DNA from: Caproiciproducens galactitolivorans
Lineage (GTDB): Bacteria > Bacillota > Clostridia > Oscillospirales > Acutalibacteraceae
Assembly (NCBI RefSeq): GCF_004768785.1
Contig: NZ_SRMQ01000012.1
Coordinates: 1 to 57,038 of the forward strand
Length of the DNA stretch: 57,038 nucleotides
Direction of reading: 5' to 3'
Translations under genes and position numbers: made by a program
Shown here: in pieces, positions 41,319 to 49,963 of the stretch
Layout: every line of letters starts with the position of its first letter
Position numbering within the stretch: the stretch's first letter is position 1
The notes under the pieces: model-generated
Told to the model about the DNA's origin: nothing
What the model saw: the letters and a program-made list of their open reading frames with translations, nothing else
The model's database searches: none

Positions 41319-41513
41319 TCAGATATATTTGATTTTGAGCTTTCTTTTCTTGGTTGAAAGCACCTTGCAGAGAACATCGTCAACTCCGTCGGTGTATCTG
41401 CCTTGTGAAATCAGACTGTTCTTTAAGCGGATAAGTGTTTGTATTACTCTGCTATATTCGTCATCATTAAGATAGATATGGAACTTTTCTTCTCTCACAG
41501 TCGCTTCCTCCAT
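41319..41513 (-). CDS. Small ICE protein, paralogue of 14012-14215
   Basis: 64 residues: FHIYLNDDEYSRVIQTLIRL, then the signature TDGVDDVLCKVLSTKKRKLK. It aligns without gaps over about 50 residues with the 67-residue protein encoded between the ardC-like and virD4 genes (HIALDDYEHGIIIRSL ... TDAVDDLIIKV). It overlaps the zinc-ribbon gene by 19 nt and forms an operon with it. Role unknown. Confidence 0.75.
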   Translation of the reverse strand: MEEATVREEKFHIYLNDDEYSRVIQTLIRLKNSLISQGRYTDGVDDVLCKVLSTKKRKLKIKYI

Positions 41514-42886
41514 TCATTGAATTTTGCTCTGATTACCGAAACATCTGCTTCGACATCAGAATAAATAAAGATATGTACGCTTTTGAAAACTGCTTTTACT
41601 CTGTCGGCATACTCCGCTTCCGTTTCGGTTGTCTTAAAAGGGAGTTTTACGAGTTTTATATTTCGTTGCTTGCATAAGTGGCTTTTGAGAACCTCCATAT
41701 GTTCTGAGCCGTTCGTAAATTCTATCGCCAGCTTTTCTGACGGAATGTATGTTTCAAGAGGTATTCCCAATAGTTTATCTGAACCGAGCTGTACCTTTAG
41801 TCCTTTTTGATTGGCGTAATAGGCGACAGCCAAGCCGGGGAACACGGATCGATATTCGCTTTCGCATACGGTGCATTTTTCTCCGATAATTGTTCTATCG
41901 CTGATTTTTGCTTTCCAAGAGTGTCCCAGTGAACATTTCCACCACACTCTTTTCATCGACCTTCTTGACACTTGTGTCGGGAGCAGAGAGTTTTTTTCGT
42001 AATCCCATTCAGCAAGCAGTTTCCTGTCCGTTGTGGCTAAATCATTGTATCCTGCAAGAACTGTCCTGTCCGCACAAACCGGGCATACTGTTCCTTTTAC
42101 ACGAGCATTGATAACGGACTTCCACTCATTGCCACAGGTCTTACACTTCCACCAAACATTGTGTCTTGATTTTGCGTTTACCTCATCAGGCATTAGGGGA
42201 TAATTTCTTTCTGACCACTCAGCCGCAATGTCAGGGTGCGTAGTCGCCAAGTCATTAAATCCTTTGAGCAATGTATATCCACTACAATACGGACATCTAC
42301 TCCCACCGGCACGGGTTGAAATAAGAGTGTACCACTCGTTTCCGCAATCTCTGCATTTCCACCAAGCCTTACTGTTTGCAAAGGCTGTTACCATTGTAGG
42401 CAGCAACGGAAGATTTCTGTCAGACCATTCAGCAGCAATATCGGGATACTGTGAAGCAAGGTCATTGAATCCGGCAAGGACTTTATTGTGTGAGCAGTAT
42501 GGACAGCCTGTACCGTTTATCGTTCTGCTTTTAACGCTTGCTTCCCATTCGTGTCCGTGTTTACATTTCCAAATAATCTTCTTATGAGAAGCGACAGATA
42601 CCTCGGTAGGCTTTAATTTGTTCTTTTTAGACCACTCCTGAGCCAACAGGGGCTTCAATGTGGCTAAATCATTGATACCCTCTATTACTCTCGCTCCTGA
42701 GCATATCGGGCATTTCTCGCCCTTTGAACGAGCTTTGACGCTCGTTTCCCACTCGTGTCCGCAAGCACCTATCCACCACACTCTTTTATTTGAACCGAAG
42801 GTTATCTTATCCGGCGTTAGCGGTAAGTTCTTCTCTGACCATTCAGAAATTAGCTCCGGGTGAACGCTTGCTAAACTGTTGCTCAT
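41495..42886 (-). CDS. Zinc-ribbon repeat protein (DUF4379-like) with nuclease-like C-terminus
   Basis: 463 residues. Five successive units of about 65 residues, each with 'NDLA..P.LAAEWS..N..L.P', then W-W-K-C-x-x-C/G-x-x-W and a closing C-P-x-C knuckle, are treble-clef or zinc-ribbon repeats of the DUF4379 type, suited for nucleic-acid binding. The last 110 residues (GIPLETYIPSEKLAIEFTNG then EHMEVLKSHLCKQRNIKLVK) resemble a Vsr/PD-(D/E)xK nuclease core with candidate acidic and Lys residues. It is the last ICE gene before lysS. DNA or RNA target unknown; a defence or DNA-processing role is an inference. Confidence 0.8.
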   Translation of the reverse strand: MSNSLASVHPELISEWSEKNLPLTPDKITFGSNKRVWWIGACGHEWETSVKARSKGEKCPICSGARVIEGINDLATLKPLLAQEWSKKNKLKPTEVSVASHKKIIWKCKHGHEWEASVKSRTINGTGCPYCSHNKVLAGFNDLASQYPDIAAEWSDRNLPLLPTMVTAFANSKAWWKCRDCGNEWYTLISTRAGGSRCPYCSGYTLLKGFNDLATTHPDIAAEWSERNYPLMPDEVNAKSRHNVWWKCKTCGNEWKSVINARVKGTVCPVCADRTVLAGYNDLATTDRKLLAEWDYEKNSLLPTQVSRRSMKRVWWKCSLGHSWKAKISDRTIIGEKCTVCESEYRSVFPGLAVAYYANQKGLKVQLGSDKLLGIPLETYIPSEKLAIEFTNGSEHMEVLKSHLCKQRNIKLVKLPFKTTETEAEYADRVKAVFKSVHIFIYSDVEADVSVIRAKFNEWRKRL

Positions 42887-42938
42887 AGTATAACCACCCC
42901 TTCCTCTGTGATTATCCTCATTATATTGAGAAAAACAG

Positions 42939-43150
42939 GATTGGTGTAGTTTGCGATGTAGTCCGAAAACTATGAGAAATGAAAGAAGCTCCTGAGAAGC
43001 AGTAACTTCTCAGGAGCTGTGTGAAACTTAAAATTATGCGATTTTTTAGTCTCTGCACCGTTTTTAGCACCGATTGGTGTAAATTTGGTGTAAAGAGGTA
43101 AATTTATTTGATTTTGAAAGTCCCGAAACCCGCATAAACACTGGGTTTTT
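42939..43150. other. Candidate right attachment region (attR or attL) of the ICE
   Basis: Between the last ICE gene and the lysS stop. Three copies of TTGGTGTA (42941-42948, 43074-43081 and 43085-43092; the last two are direct repeats TTGGTGTAAA) look like integrase arm sites. A dyad AACCC/GGGTT around 43125-43146 next to the lysS stop may be the crossover core. The integrase gene and opposite end are out of view, so the core cannot be fixed. Confidence 0.45.
42987..43018 (-). terminator. Strong hairpin at the ICE end
   Basis: A perfect 13-bp inverted repeat (AGCTCCTGAGAAG / CTTCTCAGGAGCT, 6-nt loop). On the minus strand TTCTTTCATTTC follows, so it can stop lysS read-through from entering the element. 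Confidence 0.75.
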
Positions 43151-43151
43151 C

Positions 43152-44669
43152 TTACTTGTCGTTCGGTAAGGACTTCATTGTCGGGAACAGCAGAACGTCG
43201 CGGATAGACGCACTATCGGTCAGCAGCATGACAAGGCGGTCAATGCCCATGCCCATACCGCCGGTCGGCGGCATACCGTATTCCAGCGCGGTCAGGAAGT
43301 CCTCGTCGATCACGTTGGCCTCTTCGTCGCCCGCAGCACGAAGCTTCATCTGGTGCATAAAGCGCTCGCGCTGATCGATCGGGTCGTTCAGCTCGGAATA
43401 CGCATTTGCAAGCTCGCAGCGCGTGCAAAACAGCTCGAACCGCTCAACCAGCTCGGGGCAGTCCCGCTTGCGCTTGGTAAGCGGGGAAACCTCCACCGGG
43501 TAATCGAAAATAAAGGTCGGCTGTACAAGATGCTCCTCTACCTTTTCCTCAAAGACCAGCGCCATGATATTGCCCCACGTATCGGTGCTCTTTGTTTCAA
43601 GGTGGAGGCTCTTCGCAATTTCCATTGCCTTTTCGGTGTCGCCCTTGAAGGAGAGAAAGTCGATTCCTGTGTACTCCTTAATCGCGTCGTTCATGCTCAG
43701 GCGCTTAAACGGCAGGGAAAGATCAATTTCCTCGCCCTGATACGTAATCTGATCGGTTCCACAGACCTTCATCGCGCACTCGTGAATCATGTTTTCCGTA
43801 CGCTCCATCATCCCGCGGTAATCCGTATACGCTTCGTATAGCTCGATCGTAGTGAATTCCGGATTATGCTTGACATCCATTCCCTCGTTGCGGAAAATAC
43901 GCCCGATTTCGTAAACGCGTTCCATCCCACCAACAATCAGCCTCTTTAAGTGAAGCTCCGTCGCGATACGCAGGTACATGTCAATATTCAGCGTATTGTG
44001 GTGCGTAATGAACGGTCTTGCGGCGGCACCGCCCGCCAGGGTGTTCAGCACAGGGGTTTCCACTTCAATATAGGATTGCGCGTCGAGGAAAGCACGGATG
44101 GTGCGGATAATCTCGCTGCGCTTGATAAAGGTATCCTTAACCTCCGGGTTGACAATCAGGTCAATGTAGCGCTGGCGGTAGCGCAAATCGGTATCCTTCA
44201 GGCCGTGGAACTTTTCCGGCATGGGGAGAAGCGATTTCGCCAGCAGCTTGATTTCCTTTGCATGGACGGAAATTTCACCCCTGCGGGTCTTGAACACATA
44301 GCCCTTTACGCTGATGATATCGCCGACATCCCAGCAGTTTTTCATTTCGTTATAGCTTTCTTCGCCCACCTGGTCGATTTTCAAATAAACCTGAATCCGG
44401 CCGCTGCGATCGTGAATATCCATGAAGCTGGCCTTGCCCATGTCGCGCCAGCTCATCATACGCCCGGCGATGCAGACATCGCTGTTTTCCAGCTCATCGA
44501 AAAGCTGGTGGATTTCCTTCGCGGTAATGTCACGGGGGCAGGTTGTGATCGCAAACGGATCCTTGCCCGCCTTTTGCAGCGTACTCAGCTTGTCCCTGCG
44601 GATTTGCAGCAGCTCACTAAGGTCCTGTGCGGACTGTGTACCGTTTTCCTCGATGATATTTTCGCTCAT
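43152..44669 (-). CDS. lysS: Lysyl-tRNA synthetase, class II
   Basis: 505 residues. OB-fold anticodon-binding N-terminus (about 60-180), motif 1 region [11 protein letters not shown], motif 2 [15 protein letters not shown] and motif 3 [14 protein letters not shown] are all present, so the enzyme charges tRNA-Lys with lysine. Its end ([13 protein letters not shown]) is close to the family's usual length. The ATG at [10 protein letters not shown] follows AGGAGAG; a longer reading adds 26 residues without a site. It lies downstream of greA across a terminator, and directly beside the ICE end, which appears inserted just after its stop. Confidence 0.97.
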   Translation of the reverse strand: MSENIIEENGTQSAQDLSELLQIRRDKLSTLQKAGKDPFAITTCPRDITAKEIHQLFDELENSDVCIAGRMMSWRDMGKASFMDIHDRSGRIQVYLKIDQVGEESYNEMKNCWDVGDIISVKGYVFKTRRGEISVHAKEIKLLAKSLLPMPEKFHGLKDTDLRYRQRYIDLIVNPEVKDTFIKRSEIIRTIRAFLDAQSYIEVETPVLNTLAGGAAARPFITHHNTLNIDMYLRIATELHLKRLIVGGMERVYEIGRIFRNEGMDVKHNPEFTTIELYEAYTDYRGMMERTENMIHECAMKVCGTDQITYQGEEIDLSLPFKRLSMNDAIKEYTGIDFLSFKGDTEKAMEIAKSLHLETKSTDTWGNIMALVFEEKVEEHLVQPTFIFDYPVEVSPLTKRKRDCPELVERFELFCTRCELANAYSELNDPIDQRERFMHQMKLRAAGDEEANVIDEDFLTALEYGMPPTGGMGMGIDRLVMLLTDSASIRDVLLFPTMKSLPNDK

Positions 44670-44757
44670 TTGTAACTCTCCTATATCAATCTCATTTTCG
44701 CTGTCTTTAAGCATCCTGTTCCAGAAAGGAAGCCATATGCGCTTCACACTTTATTGG

Positions 44758-44794
44758 AAAAAAGGGGCAGGGTGAAAACATCACTCCCGCCCCC
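44758..44794 (-). terminator. Terminator between greA and lysS
   Basis: On the minus strand GGGGCGGGAGTGA pairs with TCACCCTGCCCC (one bulge), followed by TTTTTT. Strong and well placed after greA. Confidence 0.9.
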
Positions 44795-44800
44795 AAAAGC

Positions 44801-45286
44801 TTATTTGGATATGGCAAGAACCTCGTATTCCATCAAGCCGGCAGGTACTTCAATCTGAATCTTGTCGCCGATTTTGTGGTTCAGAAGGGATTTTCCAACA
44901 AGGGATTCGTCCGAAATGCTCCCGTTGAGCGGGTCCGCTTCATTGGAACCGACAATTTTATAGTTGGCAACATTGCTCTTGCCGGTTGTGGGATTTGTAA
45001 CCCGAACCTCCACTTTGGAGCCGATGTGGATATTCTCGTTGCTGAGCTCGTCCTCGTCGATAACTTTTACATTTTTAAGCATGACTTCAATGTCCGCAAT
45101 GCGGGCCTCGACAATCGCCTGCTCGTTTTTGGCTTCGTCATACTCACTATTTTCAGACAAATCGCCGAAGGAGAGGGCCACTTTAATTTTTTCCGCCACT
45201 TCTTTACGCTTAACGCTTTTCAGGTCCTCTAGCTCTTTTTCCAGCTTTTCCAAGCCTTCCCTCGTTAAAACCACCTGTTTTACCAT
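44801..45286 (-). CDS. greA: Transcription elongation factor GreA
   Basis: 161 residues, normal GreA length. N-terminal coiled coil (EGLEKLEKELEDLKSVKRKE) carries the tip acids in GDLSENSEYDEAK that stimulate RNA cleavage by stalled RNA polymerase; the C-terminal FKBP-like domain holds YKIVGSNEADP and SPLGKSLL-type residues (LVGKSLLNHKIGD). It has its own consensus promoter and a strong terminator, so it is transcribed as a single gene ahead of lysS. Confidence 0.97.
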   Translation of the reverse strand: MVKQVVLTREGLEKLEKELEDLKSVKRKEVAEKIKVALSFGDLSENSEYDEAKNEQAIVEARIADIEVMLKNVKVIDEDELSNENIHIGSKVEVRVTNPTTGKSNVANYKIVGSNEADPLNGSISDESLVGKSLLNHKIGDKIQIEVPAGLMEYEVLAISK

Positions 45287-45349
45287 AGTAGAATACCACC
45301 TTTTTCAATACAGTAGACTGCATTTTACCCTTTCGATAATAATACTTAC

Positions 45350-45378
45350 ATTATAGTGACACCGTACCGTTCTGTCAA
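45350..45378 (-). promoter_or_regulatory. Consensus sigma-A promoter of greA
   Basis: On the minus strand TTGACA (45373-45378), 17-bp spacer, TATAAT (45350-45355), 64 bp before the greA start. Perfect consensus in both hexamers. Confidence 0.92.
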
Positions 45379-45461
45379 TAAAATCCCGAACGGGAACCGT
45401 GTTTTTCGCCTGCAAACTTTTTCCTTTCCGGCACCTTTTCTCCGCCTCTGGTATTGTATTC

Positions 45462-45494
45462 AAAAAGAAGAGGGATATGCGAAATGCATATCCC
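45462..45494 (-). terminator. Terminator of the ftsE-ftsX-M23-S41 operon
   Basis: Perfect 9-bp stem GGGATATGC / GCATATCCC (45472-45494), followed on the minus strand by TCTTCTTTTTG. Confidence 0.88.
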
Positions 45495-45516
45495 CGGAAC
45501 CTATCCTTTGCCGATT

Positions 45517-46812
45517 TTAACCCGCCTTGGCTTTGCTGCTTGCCGGGCTGCTTTCCGTTCCCGGCGCTTTTTCCACGCTTACCCCCTGGCGGATCAGCGC
45601 GGAAACCGCCGCCTGCAGCTGCGGATCCTGTTCAGCCCTAAGCTGGTTGCGGACCAGGAGCGCCTCCTGATCGGAAGTAAGCTCCTTTTGAATATCCACG
45701 GCGATTCCTTTTCCGTTGAATACTTCCCCGTTCAGCGTCAAATAATTTGCAACGGGAAGAATAACGGCAGAGCCGTCGGAAAGGGGTTTGACTTCATCCT
45801 TCGTGCCGAGCCCGGCTGTCTTTTCGCCGACTAAAAGGCCTTTTTTATAATCCTTGATATCGGCCGCGAAAATTTCAGCCGCGCCGAAGGTGTTGCGGTT
45901 CACAATCACGCTGATCGGCAGATTCACCGTATTGGGGCCTGAAGTATACTGCACCGTTACTTTCCCGGCTTTGTCTTTGTAACTTACCGTGTTGCCGGCG
46001 GGCAACAGGGTATCGAGCATTTCCGCCATCCCGCGGATGCTTCCGCCGGAATTGCTCCGCAGATCAATTACAATCCCGGAAGCGCCCTCTTTAATGCGCG
46101 CCGCCAGCATATTGTTAAACTGTTCCGCGTTGGAATCCGTAAACGCGGAAATTTTCAGGTAAGCCACGTTGCCGTTAATCATGGAAGAAATAAGCGTCTG
46201 CTCGGCGTATTCGGCGCGGGTAACGGTAATGCTGAGCAACTCGGTCTTTGTCTCCGCTTTCTGCCCCTCGTTTTCCTGCGGCCGCAGGATCCCAAGCTTC
46301 ACCTTAGAACCGACAACCCCGTCGAGCTTATTGAGCGCATCGCCGTAGGTCAGGCGGATGACCTCTTTGTCGTCCACGCTGACGACGGTATCGCCCTTCT
46401 TAATCCCACTTTTTTCCGCAGGGGAACCGGGGGTTACTTCAATAACCTCCATATTGCCGTCCTTGTCCTGTACGGTTTTAATACCGACACCAACGCTTTT
46501 TTCACTACTGCTGTTCAGGTATGCCTTATACTTTTCCGCCGAAAGGTACTTCGCCTGCGCGTTTCCCAGCCCAGCGACATACCCGGCGCAGATTCCGTCG
46601 TTCAGTTCCTTTTCATTCACCGAACCGATGTAAACCTGCCTTGTTTTCTGGTCGATTTCGCTCAGCTTTGTATACATCGCCTGGCGCTCGTTAATATCCG
46701 CTACCTTGGAGTTAAAGCTTTTCATAGCGTAAACATAGGTAAGGGACACCGTGATGGAAGCCGTTACGGCAACAAGGGCGACTGCCGCGCCCCAGGACAG
46801 CTTTCTGCTCAT
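45517..46812 (-). CDS. S41 (CtpA-like) protease homologue lacking catalytic residues
   Basis: 431 residues: N-terminal membrane anchor (about 8-30), PDZ domain (VIEVTPGSPAEKSGIKKGDT), then the S41 fold. In active enzymes the nucleophile lies in a T/S-A-S-A-x-E motif and the Lys in G-x-T-x-G-K-G. Here these read TFGAAE and GEKTAGLG, so Ser is Gly and Lys is Leu. Proteolysis by the normal dyad is therefore not expected. As the last gene of an ftsE-ftsX-M23 cluster it may act as a scaffold or regulator of cell-wall hydrolysis outside the membrane (inference). Confidence 0.9.
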   Translation of the reverse strand: MSRKLSWGAAVALVAVTASITVSLTYVYAMKSFNSKVADINERQAMYTKLSEIDQKTRQVYIGSVNEKELNDGICAGYVAGLGNAQAKYLSAEKYKAYLNSSSEKSVGVGIKTVQDKDGNMEVIEVTPGSPAEKSGIKKGDTVVSVDDKEVIRLTYGDALNKLDGVVGSKVKLGILRPQENEGQKAETKTELLSITVTRAEYAEQTLISSMINGNVAYLKISAFTDSNAEQFNNMLAARIKEGASGIVIDLRSNSGGSIRGMAEMLDTLLPAGNTVSYKDKAGKVTVQYTSGPNTVNLPISVIVNRNTFGAAEIFAADIKDYKKGLLVGEKTAGLGTKDEVKPLSDGSAVILPVANYLTLNGEVFNGKGIAVDIQKELTSDQEALLVRNQLRAEQDPQLQAAVSALIRQGVSVEKAPGTESSPASSKAKAG

Positions 46813-46840
46813 ATCGTTTCAATCTTCCTTATTTTCAACG

Positions 46841-48055
46841 TCATTTTGTGAACCAGTTCAGCGGATTTTTCGCCACGCCGTTTACACGGATTTCAAAGTG
46901 GCAGTGCGCGCCCTGCGAATCGCCTGTATTTCCAACGTACGCAATAACCTGCCCCTTTGTAACAATCTGTCCGGTGCTAACCGCCACGCTGCTGCAATGG
47001 CCGTACAGCGTTGAATAGCCGCCGCCGTGGTCAATTGCGACAACGTTGCCGTATCCGCCGTAGCCTGTACCGTAGTTGCCCCATCCGGCCATCATTACCC
47101 TGCCGGAATCCGCCGCAACTATCGGCCGTCCGTAAACCCCCGGACCGGATATATCGATTCCCTTATGGAATGAACCCCAACGCGGACCGTATCCGCTGGT
47201 TACGGTGTTTACGCCCGGAACCGGCCAGCAAAAGTTCCCCGTGCTAGTGTAGCCGCCGCTTCCGCTCGTTCCGCCGCCTCCGCCGTTGTTCTGCTTCTGG
47301 CGTTCGTAGTACTCCTTATACCACTGGTCAATCGCAGCATCCGCCTTCCTGCGCTTTTCGGCAAGCTCCGCGCTTTGCTGCTGCGCGGAAGATTCATCTG
47401 CAGAAATTTCGGCAATCACCTGCTTGGTCTCCTGCTGAAGCGAAGTGAGTTCGCTCTGCTTCTGGTCAAGCGTAACCTTTGCGCTTGCAACCTTTTTGCG
47501 GTTTTCCTCAATCTGTGCCTTCTGCGCCTGAATGCTCTGCATGTCCGATTTCAGCGTATCGATAAGATTTGTGTCATGCATGGTAATCGCCTTGATCGCT
47601 TCGGTCTTATCCGCTAAATCGACAACATTCTTCGCGCTGAGGATGATCTCCAGATTCGAAGCTTCGCCGGTCAAATACAGAGCACGGAGCCTTTGCTTTA
47701 ACAGCTCATAGTTTTTATTGATCTCCTGCTGCTTTCCGGAAATCTGGTTCTGCTTCGAGGTGATATCCGAGTCGAGCGCGGAAATCTGCTGGTTTAAAAC
47801 GTCGATCTGGCTCTGAACGGTTGCAACCTGTGTGTCCAGCGCCTGTTTATAGGCAACCTTATTCGCCTTGTCCGCCCGCAAGGATTTTAATTTCGCGGCA
47901 ACCTCAGCCTGCTTTTTCTTCAGCGTAGCCTGCTCCTTCTGCAACTGGCTCAGGCTTTTCGCCGCCGAGGCGGGCACCATGACCTGAGGAGAAAGCAGAA
48001 CCGTAATTGCTAAAACAAGGGCTACCGCACATTTTGCGAATGTTTTACCAGCCAA
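46841..48055 (-). CDS. EnvC-like M23 peptidoglycan endopeptidase with coiled coil
   Basis: 404 residues with a TTG start behind GGAGGAG. A signal peptide (cleavage after PASA, about residue 31) is followed by about 220 residues of coiled coil, a Gly/Ser linker, and an M23 domain with the zinc ligands HKGID, YGHCS and HCHFEI intact. The domain order is that of EnvC/PcsB-type proteins, which FtsEX activates at the septum. Translation is coupled to ftsX by an 11-nt overlap, which supports that partnership. Confidence 0.93.
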   Translation of the reverse strand: MAGKTFAKCAVALVLAITVLLSPQVMVPASAAKSLSQLQKEQATLKKKQAEVAAKLKSLRADKANKVAYKQALDTQVATVQSQIDVLNQQISALDSDITSKQNQISGKQQEINKNYELLKQRLRALYLTGEASNLEIILSAKNVVDLADKTEAIKAITMHDTNLIDTLKSDMQSIQAQKAQIEENRKKVASAKVTLDQKQSELTSLQQETKQVIAEISADESSAQQQSAELAEKRRKADAAIDQWYKEYYERQKQNNGGGGGTSGSGGYTSTGNFCWPVPGVNTVTSGYGPRWGSFHKGIDISGPGVYGRPIVAADSGRVMMAGWGNYGTGYGGYGNVVAIDHGGGYSTLYGHCSSVAVSTGQIVTKGQVIAYVGNTGDSQGAHCHFEIRVNGVAKNPLNWFTK

Positions 48056-48959
48056 CGATTTCTCCTCCTTCCTTTTTCAAGTATTTACTAATGGATATTA
48101 CGCCTCCAACCGCGCCGAACAGAGTCCCTGCAAGCATAAAGGCCAACAAAATCTTCCCGGCCATGGGGCTGATGTCGACCGGCGAGAACAGCGTAATGGA
48201 CGTAATCGAACCAACCATTTTATCGTAAATCAGAAAAAGAAGGAAACTGGAAAGCGCACCGGACAACATTCCGATGATAATACCCTCCACAATAAACGGA
48301 ACGCGTATGAACCCGTTCGTCGCGCCGACGGATTTCATAATGCTGATCTCCACACGGCGGGAAAACATGGTAACGCGGATAGTATTCGAAATAATAAACA
48401 GCGAAACCAGGCTGAGCAGAAGGATAATCCAAAATCCGGCCATGGTAACTACCTTGTCCAGCCTAGTCAGCTTGGCCGCCACATCGGAATAGTCGTTAAT
48501 GGTTGCAACGCCCGGTATTTTCTTAATCTGCGCCGCCGTGTCCTTATACTTGGACAAATCCTTAAAAGAAACCTTAAACGCATCCGGAAGCGGATTATCT
48601 TTTCCGGTCATGCCCTGCAGCATGGTACCGTTCTTGTCACCCAGAATTTTCATATACTGCTGAATTGCTTCGTCCTTCGGAACAAATTCGCAGGTCTTAA
48701 TATTATCGAGCTTTTTGATTTCCTCCCCGACCTTTATTGCGGAGAGTGTGGGAAGATCCTGCGTCATATAGATACGAACCGAATTATTTCCCTCAATTGT
48801 TTTCATCGCGGAGTTAATATTATAAGAAAAAACAACAGCCGCACCGGTCAGCAGTAAGCACGATACCAAAACGCCGACAGAGGCGATACTCATTGTGCGG
48901 TTGCTCCAGATATTTTTGACGCCTTCCTTGAACAGGTATCCAAGACTTCTAATCTTCAT
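48045..48959 (-). CDS. ftsX: Cell-division ABC transporter permease FtsX
   Basis: 304 residues with the FtsX layout: first membrane helix (SIASVGVLVSCLLLTGAAVVF), an extracellular loop of about 130 residues for hydrolase binding, then three helices (FWIILLLSLVSLFIISNTI; GIIIGMLSGALSSFLLFLIY; ILLAFMLAGTLFGAVGGVIS). It transmits FtsE ATPase cycling to the hydrolase outside. ATG behind GGAGGAGCGCC; overlap of 11 nt with ftsE and 11 nt with the M23 gene. Confidence 0.95.
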   Translation of the reverse strand: MKIRSLGYLFKEGVKNIWSNRTMSIASVGVLVSCLLLTGAAVVFSYNINSAMKTIEGNNSVRIYMTQDLPTLSAIKVGEEIKKLDNIKTCEFVPKDEAIQQYMKILGDKNGTMLQGMTGKDNPLPDAFKVSFKDLSKYKDTAAQIKKIPGVATINDYSDVAAKLTRLDKVVTMAGFWIILLLSLVSLFIISNTIRVTMFSRRVEISIMKSVGATNGFIRVPFIVEGIIIGMLSGALSSFLLFLIYDKMVGSITSITLFSPVDISPMAGKILLAFMLAGTLFGAVGGVISISKYLKKEGGEIVGW

Positions 48960-49641
48960 GGCGCTCCTCCTCCTTCTGCGAGGCGGTGTCCGCCACAATG
49001 GTTCCGTCGTGGATTTCTACGACCCGCTTATGAAAATGCTTTACTAGTGTATGTTCGTGCGTTACCATCAGGATGGTGGTGCCGCGGCGGTTGATTTCAT
49101 TGAGAAGATCCACGATTTCAAACGAAAGCGCCGGATCAATGTTGCCGGTGGGCTCGTCCGCAATAATCAGCTTCGGGTTGTTGACCAAAGCCCTTGCCAG
49201 CCCCACGCGCTGCTGCTCGCCGCCGGACAGCTCCGCCGGGTGGCATTTCGCCTTGTTCTGAAGATTCACAAGCCCCAGAATGTACGGAACGCGCTTGCGG
49301 ATTTCCTTGTTGGAAGCGCCAACGATATGCATCGCAAACGCCACATTTTCAAAAACCGTCATCGTATCAATCAGGCGGAAATCCTGGAATACAATACCCA
49401 TCGTGCGGCGGATAAAAGGGACTTCCCTTTTTTTCAAGGTGGAAAGCTCCCTCCCGTTAACGATAATTTCCCCGCTGTTCGGCCTTTCCTCGCACATAAT
49501 CAGTTTCAGGAACGTGCTCTTCCCCGCTCCGGAGGAACCCACAATAAAAACAAACTCGCCCTTGTCCACTTTCAAGCTGACATCCTTGAGCGCCCGGGTG
49601 CCGTTTGAATAAATCTTACTGACATTTTGAAATTCTATCAA
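48949..49641 (-). CDS. ftsE: Cell-division ATP-binding protein FtsE
   Basis: 230 residues with Walker A GSSGAGKST, signature LSGGEQQRVGLARAL and Walker B LIIADEPTGNIDP. It powers FtsX-dependent control of peptidoglycan hydrolases at division. The start codon is TTG (LIEFQNVSKIY), preceded by GGAG at eight bases; no ATG in frame is close. First gene of the ftsE-ftsX-M23-S41 operon. Confidence 0.96.
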   Translation of the reverse strand: MIEFQNVSKIYSNGTRALKDVSLKVDKGEFVFIVGSSGAGKSTFLKLIMCEERPNSGEIIVNGRELSTLKKREVPFIRRTMGIVFQDFRLIDTMTVFENVAFAMHIVGASNKEIRKRVPYILGLVNLQNKAKCHPAELSGGEQQRVGLARALVNNPKLIIADEPTGNIDPALSFEIVDLLNEINRRGTTILMVTHEHTLVKHFHKRVVEIHDGTIVADTASQKEEERHED

Positions 49642-49963
49642 CGCAATCGCTCCATTAAAAATCGAATTCTTCCGGCTCGATCCTATACACCGGATAGCCC
49701 TTCTCCCCTTGCCCCTCCCGCAGTCGGATCGATTACTTTTCGCGGGACGGCAATTATCATTTCTTCTTGTTTTTTCCCTGTTTTTCCCTGTCTGTTTGGA
49801 GTATTAACCCCTGTTTCTTCACACATAAATACCAACAGGATGAATACGAATCAAAACCCATTGGTATGTTTACATAATACCAATGGGTTTCTTATTTATT
49901 ATTCCGTTTAAGAAATAATTTGTAATAAATCTGTAATTCTTTTAACTTTTCTTCATTTCTCTG
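49642..49963. other. Intergenic region upstream of ftsE
   Basis: About 320 bp between ftsE and the CdaR-type gene. It holds the terminator at 49854-49890; the ftsE promoter should be in the remainder but no clear pair of hexamers stands out. No gene or RNA is supported. Confidence 0.5.
49854..49890 (-). terminator. Terminator after the CdaR-type regulator gene
   Basis: A perfect 14-bp inverted repeat (AAACCCATTGGTAT / ATACCAATGGGTTT, 9-nt loop), with T-rich flanks on both strands, located 74 bp after the regulator's stop. Confidence 0.85.

Noticed and set aside
49700-49780. 25-codon ORF upstream of ftsE as a leader peptide
   Set aside because: Ribosome site is poor and no attenuation structure accompanies it.
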